From Daphnia carinata (lineage: Eukaryota > Arthropoda > Branchiopoda > Diplostraca > Daphniidae), in the NCBI RefSeq assembly GCF_022539665.2, contig NC_081332.1, positions 7,034,303-7,098,302 on the forward strand: a stretch of 64,000 nt of DNA. Reading direction: 5' to 3'. The notes beneath the pieces are model-generated. The model made no database searches, was not told the origin of the DNA, and saw only the letters and a program-made list of their open reading frames with translations. Both the position numbers and the translations under genes were made by a program. Positions within the stretch are counted from its first letter, which is position 1. Each line of letters begins with the position of its first letter. Shown one piece after another: positions 30,671 through 39,807 of the stretch.

Positions 30671-33440
30671 ATCAAGTTAAACTTTTACCATAGGTTATAT
30701 TAATTGATTACGTTGTGCCTGTATTGCAGGATTTTCAAACATACGGTGTCGTTTCCCGTGGAACCCATATGTTTTGTTTAAGTAATTCTCCAAAGAAGCG
30801 GCTAATACTGATCGAACCTGCCAGCAAATCACAAGGTGATAGCAAAAATTAAACAACCGTAGTTGGTTTGGCTTATGATTAATTACGGTGTCCATTTTCC
30901 ATCCGGGATTTTTCGATTTCCATTCTCATCCGTTTTTTCTATTCATATTTTTTTCCTTTGTTTACAACAAGAGAGTGGCGATGGATAAAGTAACTATTTC
31001 CACGTTAATAATCGCAAGCAGTCCATAACCTGTCATCGCGAGTTAGACGAAGCTGTGAAAATGTTTTGTTCAGGAGACGCTGCAGGCCCTGATTGTCCAA
31101 ACGCAATTCTTGTACAAATATGAAACCAAGAAATGTGTAGGGGCATCGCTGCTTGCACGTACGCAATCTTCGCTTTCAATCTAAATTTTTTCAGTCCGAA
31201 ATGTTCCTAAGAGTAAAATCGGTCGGTTAATCAAAACAGAGTGCATTTATTGCTGACATGCATCTTCAACTGTTCGTTTCCTGAATTGTCTTGCATGTCT
31301 AAACATACAGAAAAGTTGAAAGAATGTATTTTTAAGTTTTTTTATATTACGGCTGGTTATTGGTGGCTTCTTCATTTGGTTATAATGACCCAATTTAAAT
31401 AAGCATAATGTTTTCATGTGTAATTGGTTTGGAATTTCAATTTTGTACGATGAGACACGTAATTCACTATTTTATAGGATCACATGCGTTTGGTTTTTGG
31501 TTTTTTCACGCAATATACCTAGTTTTGATTTGGGAGATAAGCGTCGCTCAAGACAGAAGAAACGAACGCTGTATGGTGTTTAAAAAAAGCAACTGACCAT
31601 ACAACTTTGTTTGAATCAGTTTTTTTTCCGTCTTTTACTTCGTTTTCAGGCCTAAATTTTTATGTTCGCTAGAATTACTGATAACAATGCGTGGAAATTT
31701 CAAAACGGAAACGATTTTCACTATTTTCAAAGCCTTTATGTAGTTTCAAACACAAAGCGCTCAGCTGTATGGTACATTGAAAAGAGAACTAAGAGAAGCC
31801 ATTGTCTCCTTTTCCCAACCTTTGCCCAAAAATCTAACGGTCATGAAAATATGTGCCCTTCCACCTACTTCGAATGGCAGCTGTATAACACTGAAAGTAA
31901 CAGCGAAGCGATAGCGAGTAGTATAAAATTTCGATATATCTCTCATGTTTATTGGCTGTCAAATATCGGCAAGAATGTTCTATGTTCTCTGCATATTTTT
32001 TGGTTGCTTTTTGTGATAAGTGTTAGAACGGGAGTAAAATTAGAAATGAATTTCAACTTTAACGGCACCAATAGTTGTTCAGCCACGTGCATAATAGTAG
32101 TAGATTTGCAACTGGAGTAGTTAGTCTTTATTCCAGATACATCGGTACAATCACGTGTCAACTAAATTGTCAACAAGCTGATGTTCTTGTGACGTAGCGA
32201 CTGGAAAAACTTCTTTGATTGTGATTTTTTTACTAATTAAAATTGTTTTGGTTTTTCGCCGACATACAACTTTTATCATTTTTAACGAGTGGGAAGTTCG
32301 AATAAATTAATCATTTACAACTCCATGCAGACATCTAAAGGTGCACACATGAAAACTTTCGTGTACTGCTGATGCTCTGCAGAGTGCTGAATGAAAACAG
32401 GGGGAAAATGCTGTGTAGACTTCTATTCTTTTACACGCGGTTCTTCTGTGCTTTGCTTTTCGACCAATCAATCGCGTATTTGCAAAAAATGATCAATTAT
32501 CGAAGTTCCTCTGAAGTTTCTTGAATTAAAATAAATTCCCCAACAAATAAATGGCATGTTCAACGTTGGTAGGAAAGAGTAGCAAAATTTGGCATTCGTT
32601 TTTTTTTGTATTGTCTACCATTTTCTTGTCTTTTATCTTTCAAAATCGATTTTGGCCTCCAAAAAGTGCAAATAAACGTTTCAATATATTGAAGAATTTT
32701 CAAAACTTGTCAGCTATCTCGTCTCACCAGGAATTGCCAAAATATCGACAAGATGTTTTTAAAAATTGTTTTAATGTAAAATAAACATCAAGAAATGGTA
32801 GAAAACAAGATTTGCATTACTAATATTTATAATATTTTTTCTTAAAAAAGACATAACAATTTCAACTCAACAAAAAAATAAGGAAATCAGACAACGGAAA
32901 AAAGGGAAAACGGAAGAACGCAAATTATTTAATTGCAAAAAAACGGATAAAGGGAAAACAAAACAAAGACTATGTATTTGGTATTATAGACTAAGGAAAT
33001 TATTTTCCTCATTCGCCTAGAATAATAAATCACATGTTTTAAAACTATTGCCTGTATGCCTATAGAATTTCCAAAGAATGCGTCAGGCCAAATTGCTTTT
33101 ACTTTTATCTTCTTTCATTGAAATATTATTGCTTTTCGCTTGGGCATTTGTAATCATAATCAACCGTCTTCATTTACATATATTGCATCTGGATTTCCGA
33201 TGATTGGTTGCTTTTATCCCGCTTCCTCAATAGCGCACGCCTGCAATGAAGCATTGGCGGTTATTAGTATACCCAACAGTAAAATCTTGGCATAGACATG
33301 TTCACTAAACGGTCGCCAACTTGTAACTGTGTATCCATAATTTTTGTATTTAAACTTTTTTTTATTCATGTCGAATATGATCCGTTCTAACAAGCCCGCC
33401 ATAATTTCATTCCTTTTTATCGTCTAAAGAAAACCGGAAG
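30671..33440. other. AT-rich stretch, no gene recognised
   Basis: Short frames only. One 77-codon frame at 32,551-32,784 (+) has an ATG and a hydrophobic segment (FFFVLSTIFLSFIFQ), but neither a domain nor splice context supports it. Confidence 0.4.
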
Positions 33441-33443
33441 AAT

Positions 33444-33956
33444 TTATCCACCCCTCTTTTCCCCACGGCGGGAATTGGTTCGATGTTCCAAACGGTGCTT
33501 TGGATTCAAAACGGGTAGCCTTTCCCAACGAATTGGATGATACCGTTCCCATGAACTGTGGATGCGCTTAGCATAAGAATGATCTTGAATATCTTCGTAG
33601 CTCACGCGTTTTTTTGTGCAACACTCATGCCTCACATAGCAGTAGGTACGTACAAGAGGGAAGGGAAGAGAACGACCATCCAACCCAACGTAGTTTTGTA
33701 GACTCAACCCAATGAATTTGTTTCCGTTTACTAACCCTAGCATCCTTTGTTTGAGTTGTTTACGACGTACACAGTAATCCAAATGTGTCTCGGACTTTGT
33801 GTAATCAGTTGAGGGTATTGCAATGACAGAACCAAAGTTTAATTTGACTATAACTTTTTCTTTCGGTTTTCTTCGGCAATGCCGCATACGTAACGTCAAC
33901 AAAGAATAGAGAAACATCGAACACGGGCTACGATACTGAAAGTTTCCACACGGCAC
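33444..33956 (-). CDS. Hypothetical open frame, 170 codons, unrecognised
   Basis: The open frame on - has its first ATG at about 33,917 and reads through CVRRKQLKQRMLG, FPLVRTYCYVRHECCTKKR and HSSWERYHPIRWERLP to a stop at 33,444. It is the longest frame in the quiet middle region and has a basic, aromatic, cysteine-containing composition without low complexity. I cannot name a family and see no convincing splice partners. It may be an exon, an old transposon fragment or chance. Confidence 0.25.
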   Translation of the reverse strand: MPCGNFQYRSPCSMFLYSLLTLRMRHCRRKPKEKVIVKLNFGSVIAIPSTDYTKSETHLDYCVRRKQLKQRMLGLVNGNKFIGLSLQNYVGLDGRSLPFPLVRTYCYVRHECCTKKRVSYEDIQDHSYAKRIHSSWERYHPIRWERLPVLNPKHRLEHRTNSRRGEKRGG

Positions 33957-34992
33957 ACACCGAATTGATTAATTCGATGTTTGATGTGTAGCACTGAAGT
34001 CATACCATCGCTGGTGCCACGGATCTTCTAAATCCTTAGTAAAATTCATTCGATCCTGGTTGTGTAAAGAAATGAAAACCCACTGCTATCGAATTCAGTC
34101 AGTTAGTCTGAAATGGCGGGGAATCTAGAACCAGAGAAAGAAAGGAATATATATACATATAGGAAGGGAAAGGAAGGGAAAAAAAATATTTCTTCAGCAT
34201 ATGATCTGGCTCTGAGCCAGAACAGCTCCGATCCAAATCGATCAGTCGACCCCTTCCTGCTTTACCTATATCCAGAAACTGGACGAAAAATAAAACTTAC
34301 GGTTTGGTTTCCTACCCAAGAAATCTACGCGGTGTTATTCGTTTTCACATCATCGTGTTTCTTTAAGAAACCTTCTCGTATTCATTTTGTAAAACAAATT
34401 CATTATGGATGCTTTAATGGTCGGCTCGTTTGCATCAAATGGAAGCCGATGGTAAATGGACTGGATGTTAATTAGAAAGAATGCAAGATCACTTAACCGG
34501 AAATCTTTTACTCCATCTTATTACCATTTTACGTGCGTACGGCGATGGTGGGAAGGCAGGGGTAAGGGTCATAAAAATCATTAGAGGGCGAAAACCCAGC
34601 GAGAAAGAAAGAAGATAGGTACATTTTCCGTAGCGATGCGATGCAATCGTGTTCTCGCACGCCTACAAGACTCTGAAGGGCTACCGGATAAAATCTGAGA
34701 CTTGGGGCCAAGAAGCGAAAAGAGGAGACCATACAGTACACGAAGAGGAGACAAGGAGAAGACAGAGAGGAGAGACGAATGAGAAAGCCACTCGTTTTGT
34801 TAGATGCTAAGGTTGATGATAAAAAGTATAGAAGCCTCTTCCTCTGTTCCTTCCCATTTGGCATCCATCCACCAAACGTCTGCACCAGTCGTATCCATGG
34901 CCATTAACCTGCAGCGAAGATGGTGGTAGAACTGCTCCCGTGCCGGTAGTCGCTCCGTTCGCCTTTCCTTTTCGTCTTGATTAGCAAAGGTT

Positions 34993-35211
34993 CTAGGAGA
35001 GGTCAATCATCATAGTTTTTAGTAAATCTTGATTGGCTTGATAAACAAAGGGTGTAGCCTTCGATAATGCCTTTAATGTAGAAATAACTTCAGGCCGGTA
35101 CATGAACGTATGAAACGACATACGTGACAAGCTAATTGCATTAAGGTAGGCGCGTAAAGATTTAATTTGTCCATTTGTAAAGTTTCTTGCTTCCTTAGAA
35201 AGTCTCTTCAA
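34993..35211 (-). CDS. Possible exon, unrecognised
   Basis: A 72-codon open frame on - without its own ATG reads KEARNFTNGQIKSLRAYLNA, then FHTFMYRPEVISTLKALSKA, and stops just after a donor-like GACCTCTCC. The composition looks like a helical protein. An in-frame stop lies just upstream, so an exon would need an acceptor in between. No family assigned. Confidence 0.25.
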   Translation of the reverse strand: MKRLSKEARNFTNGQIKSLRAYLNAISLSRMSFHTFMYRPEVISTLKALSKATPFVYQANQDLLKTMMIDLS

Positions 35212-35704
35212 AATACCTTTTTTCTTCCTTCAAAAGTCCCTATAACATAACGGAAATAGATTGCTCAAATTGCATATCCATAAATACTAAATTCAGCATT
35301 CTCTCACCACATGCGACATTCAAGTACTTTAATCCCGACGTCAGTTTATCGAAGAGTATGTTACAGTGTAAATATCAGCTGACAAAAGGAAGGTTTCGTT
35401 TTCTGATGGACTGTACAACGCTGAGCATGCGGCACAGTTTTTCTTTTACATTGGTAATTCTAATCTTAAAATGATTTCGCTCCCTATCACGTTTTGCAGT
35501 AGGACATTACCGTTTTTTTTTCTCATTCATTTTGACCTATACGCACTGGCCAGATAAGGTATTGGTAAATAGCAAACTGCTGGATAGGTCCAACCTTTTC
35601 CATGTTCGGTTAGACTTGTAGAGAATAAAAAAACAAACAAAATAAAAATAAATAAATGAAAAAGTTTTCCTGTGTCGACTATTGATCAACCAAGCAACAA
35701 TAAT

Positions 35705-36121
35705 ATGTCGCGCAGTACGAGCATTGGCTCTGAAGCTAACTTGAGCCATAGCGGATTTCCTATCGTGGGAAATAACTATTATTTATCGCATGTTTTTACC
35801 AAAGTGATTAATGGTGAACAGAGAGCAGCAAACGTAATCATGCCAAATAATTCTGAAAAAGGTAAAAGCTGAAACAAAGGTACATCTGGCAACAACTTTT
35901 CGCCGATACAATGGTTTTTCTTTCAAGACTTTGTAACGTAATTAGAACGCAATGTAAGCGTAAAGAAAAATGAAATTTCATCCCATGCAACATTCAATAT
36001 TTTGTATAACACACATGGTCGCATTTCTTGAATATATTTTTAATTCGCAGAGAGAAAGAACTTCAGTTTTCGCTTCACACCCAAACAAATTACTTGCAAA
36101 AATGAACCAGTGATTAAATAG
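35705..36121 (+). CDS. Candidate two-exon small gene, unknown product
   Basis: Exon 1 (ATG at 35,705 to 35,861) is serine/asparagine-rich at first (MSRSTSIGSEANLSHSG), then NNYYLSHVFTKVINGEQRAA. It ends at donor G/GTAAAAG. Exon 2 starts after TTCGCAG at 36,051, continues in phase (RKNFSFRFTPKQITCKNEP) and ends at TAG 36,119-36,121, giving about 76 residues. The matching phases and usable splice sites are the only support. It would run tail to tail with URM1, about 230 bp away. It could also be the 3' end of a longer gene. Confidence 0.3.
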
Positions 36122-36347
36122 TACGACGATGGTGGACACGATAGTAAGGAACTAAGGATGAGGTTGATAACTTGTGACCAACACCAGGTTTAACGTAGAA
36201 AGTTATGCCTACTTTGTGGATGTCAAGTCAGGCACACAGAAACCTGCTTAAGAGGGACACAAGTGATCCTTTTTGGTTCAATGTATTCACAAATTTGGAT
36301 GAAAGACACTGCCAAATTGACAAATAAAAAATGAGTAAGGTCACCAT

Positions 36348-37086
36348 CTATCCTCCGTGAAGTGTTGATATGAAAACTAAGTCATCCTTATTCTGCAAGT
36401 GATAATCCAGCTGTCCCTGTAAAAATTCAATTTCAAATATGAAATGCAGCTTATATGAATAATGATTGCAAGGTGCATTTTCTTTTCTTGATCTTACCAC
36501 TAATTCCCAGTCAGCATTGTTAACAAGCACTAAAATTCCAGGTCTCCTGATTTAAATAACAAAATGAATTCTTGTTTTCCAGTACAACAACGATAAATTA
36601 CCAAAATAGACAAATTTGAATTACACCACTTCATCGTGGATTTAAAAAATATATATTTTTGTAGGCTTAATTCCAATTGGGATATGTCCACGAAATTTGT
36701 TATAGTGTATTGCTTGCTACACATTTTTTTTTTTTATATTTTTGGATTTGATTTCAACAAAGTGGCAAAAGGCTAAGTTCACTTACACTGTATCTCCTTG
36801 AAGAAAAAGCTCAGGTCTCTCTTTCAATAGATTATCTTTTATCCAATTAAGCAGTTTCCTCATACTCCCTTTAAAAAGTGCAAAATTAGTTCAACCACAT
36901 GAAATTCATAAAAAAAAAAAACTCACACGCTTCCTCAGCAGGCAGATTAATTGTATGATGCTTGATTTTTCCAAAGAGTAACTCAGCTCCACCACTACAA
37001 AAATCATATTACACACTTCATTGATAATTGCCAGTTAAGCGCTGAAATATAAAAATTTTCCACCTGAAATTCAAGGAAACTTCCAT
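36348..37086 (-). CDS. URM1: Ubiquitin-related modifier 1 (URM1), five coding exons
   Basis: Exons on -: 37,086-37,064; 36,994-36,927; 36,868-36,787; 36,546-36,498; 36,416-36,348 (stop TAG). All four introns (69, 58, 240 and 81 bp) have GT..AG ends, and the 291 coding bases give 96 residues. Recognisable blocks in order are [20 protein letters not shown], then [20 protein letters not shown], then [15 protein letters not shown], then [20 protein letters not shown] with the terminal GG. This matches URM1 nearly end to end (human protein about 100 residues). URM1 is a beta-grasp sulfur carrier. Its GG end is thiocarboxylated by the MOCS3/Uba4 enzyme, and it supplies sulfur for 2-thiolation of the wobble U of Lys, Glu and Gln tRNAs in the cytosol; it also conjugates to proteins (family knowledge). 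It appears intact. Confidence 0.97.
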
Positions 37087-37295
37087 GACAGAATCAAAAT
37101 CCGACGAGCGACGATACTTTCACGTGTCACTACTGAATCTTGGTTGGTTGACATTTGTCGACTGCTTGGCGGGTTAGGGTAAAGTGCGGACGCGAATTGA
37201 AATCCGAGTAAACTGCGGACTTACAGGCGCGAACTGGGTCGGAATCTCCAATAATTTTGCAGGAGCCCCATGTTTACAGGCTGGTCGCGAGGCAA
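37087..37295 (-). promoter_or_regulatory. URM1 upstream region, only about 210 bp before a transposon
   Basis: The sequence between the URM1 start and foldback element A must hold its promoter and 5' UTR unless these extend into the element. It is less AT-rich than the flanks and contains an E-box-like TCACGTG at about 37,122. No TATA box stands out. Confidence 0.4.
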
Positions 37296-37780
37296 TATGT
37301 ACTACATAGTACATAATCGCGCCTACAGTTTTCTTTATGGGGAAAGTGTGTGTTGTCGCCCCTAGGGCTTTGATTTGGTTGCTTTAATGGTGAAACCGTT
37401 AAAGTTAAACCAGTTAAACAAAAATGCGTGTAGCGCATGTCTTAATTTTTTCGAAGCGAATAATATGAATTAGGTTTATATAAATTTATATTTACAATAT
37501 TATGATAATGTACATAAATGCTACAATATAATAAATACACATACAGTATATACAGTATATTACAATTATATATATATATTTATACATACGTACAATTATA
37601 TTTATATATTTGTACATACATACAATTATAATATATATATTACTATTATATATATGTACAATAGTTATGGTAATTGAAATAAACGAATATAAGAGAAACA
37701 ATTTTTTAATTATTTGTCAGCAAAATTAATTATGATATTCGCTGATTTAATATATAAATAATATAAATATAATACAAATT

Positions 37781-38002
37781 GATAGCCCTTGGTAAGGGCT
37801 ATCCATTTTTAGGTAATTGTAATCAATATTTTCAAATCGAAAAAATTTTAAACGCAAAATGTGTTTTTGTTGTTTTTCTATCTAAGGTTCTAATGGACGC
37901 AACCGATAAAAACAAAAAAATTTATATTACACTTAAACTTTTTCCTTTTCAGAAAATTTAACATAAGTTTCATAGAATTAAATAGCTCTTGATAAGAGCT
38001 AT
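37781..38002. repeat. Paired-hairpin motif in the left arm of element A
   Basis: Hairpin 1 at 37,781-37,803 is GATAGCCCTT-GGT-AAGGGCTATC, a perfect 10-bp stem with a 3-base loop. Hairpin 2 at 37,982-38,002 is ATAGCTCTT-GAT-AAGAGCTAT, a perfect 9-bp stem with a 3-base loop. Their starts lie 201 bases apart. Confidence 0.85.
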
Positions 38003-39145
38003 CGATTGATCCAAAATTTGTCAATTTTAACTGCTTATTTTCTTCATAAATAATTATTAAAGGATTTCATGATTTTAGAAAGGGGAGGGGGTGTGTGAAA
38101 AAGCCGAAACTTTGCATTGATTGTTTGATGCTTAATCTTCGTCAAAACAGGAAACCATTATAATATTTTTGTTCCTGATGATTCCAGGAACAAGATATTT
38201 TAAACGTTTACTTTTAAGATGCTATATTTAACCCCAAAAATTATGTTTGAAAAAGTGCCAAGTGAAAAAGCGCCAAGTTCAAATTTTAAAAAGTGTAAAT
38301 AAGTGTAAAAAATTTTAATTATAAGTACATATTTACATTTTGTTTGTGTCTAGAAAATTTCAACATTCCGTCATATATTAAAAATTAACTAAGATAATTT
38401 AAACAAATTTATTTCATGGGTTCTCATTTAATTTACAATTTTAGGTGCCTTTTTCCACATATCCGCGTGGAAAACCACGTTTTATCGCGACTTCCGCGTG
38501 GAAAAACTCCAAGCAGACAATATTTAAAAAAAAAACAATTGACTAACGTCCTGCGCGTTTGTCATTTACCCTGCAGCTGTACATGATAAACGCGCAGGGC
38601 GTTAGTCAATTGTTTTTTTGGAATATTGTCTGCTTGGAGTTTTTCCACGCTGAAATGTGGAAAAAGACACGTAAAATTGTAAATTAAATGAGAACCCATG
38701 AAATAAATTTGTTTAACTTATCTTAGTTAATATTTAAGATTTTCTATCTAAGACAGAATACTGAAATTCTATAGACACAAACAAAATGTAAATATGTACT
38801 TATAATTACAATTTTTTACACTTATTTACACTTTTTAAAATTTGAACTTGGCGCGGTAAAAAAAATGGCCGCCATAATGGTTTATCAAAAACCACTTTTC
38901 AAACGTAATTTTTGGGATTAAATAATGCATCCTAAAAATAAACGTTTATAACAACTTGTTCCTGGAATCACCAGCAACAAAAATATTATAATGATTTCGT
39001 GTTTTGACGAAGGTTAAGCATCAAACAATCAATGCAAAGTTTCGTCTTTTTCACACACCCCCTCCCCTTTCTAAAATCATGAAATCCCTTAATAATTATT
39101 TATGAGGAAAATAAACAGTCAAAATTGACAAATTTTGCATAAATC

Positions 39146-39367
39146 GATAGCTCTTATCAAGAACTATCTAATTCTATGAAAGTTATGTTAAATTTTCAGA
39201 AAAGGAAAAGTTTAAGCGTAACATAATTTTTTTGTTTTTATCAGTTGCGTCCATTAGGACCATTAGATCGAAAAACAACAAAAACACATTTTGCCTTAAA
39301 GATTTTTTCCCTTTGAAAATGTTAATAACAATTACACAAAAATAGATAGCCCTTACCAAGGGCTATT
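39146..39367. repeat. Paired-hairpin motif in the right arm of element A (inverted order)
   Basis: Hairpin 2 at 39,146-39,168 has one mismatch in the stem (..CTCTTATCAAGAACT..). Hairpin 1 at 39,345-39,366 is GATAGCCCTT-ACC-AAGGGCTAT, a perfect stem. Spacing is 199 bases. Confidence 0.85.
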
Positions 39368-39807
39368 TACTGTAATTAATCAACTAATTATTGCAATTAA
39401 TTTAGCTGACAAATAATTAAAAAAAATTTCTTTTATATTTTTTTATTTCAATTACCACACAAATTGTACATATTCATTATATAAGCAGAATAAATATATA
39501 TAATATATATTATAGTATTTTATATGTATAATAGTATCGTACATATATAATAGTAATATATATAAATATCTATGTATAATTGTAACATATACATTAGTAT
39601 TTATATTGTACATATTACGTCATTGGAAAAATTTACATCAACCGAATTCATGTTATTTCAAGTAATTTCATTAATTTAAAAGACATGCGCTACACGCATT
39701 ATTGTTTAACTGGTTTAACTTTAATGGTTTAACCACTAAAGCAACCAAATCAAGGCCCTAGTGGCGACAACGCACACTTTCTCCATATAGAAAACTGTAG
39801 GCGCGAT

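Noticed and set aside
25808..34885. Many 60-120-codon frames in the quiet middle region
   Set aside because: They are hydrophobic, AT-driven frames without ATG context, splice partners or domains. Only three with somewhat better support were listed at low confidence.
37490..37705. 69-codon frame at 37,492-37,701 on -
   Set aside because: It is a translation of a TA-rich microsatellite within element A.
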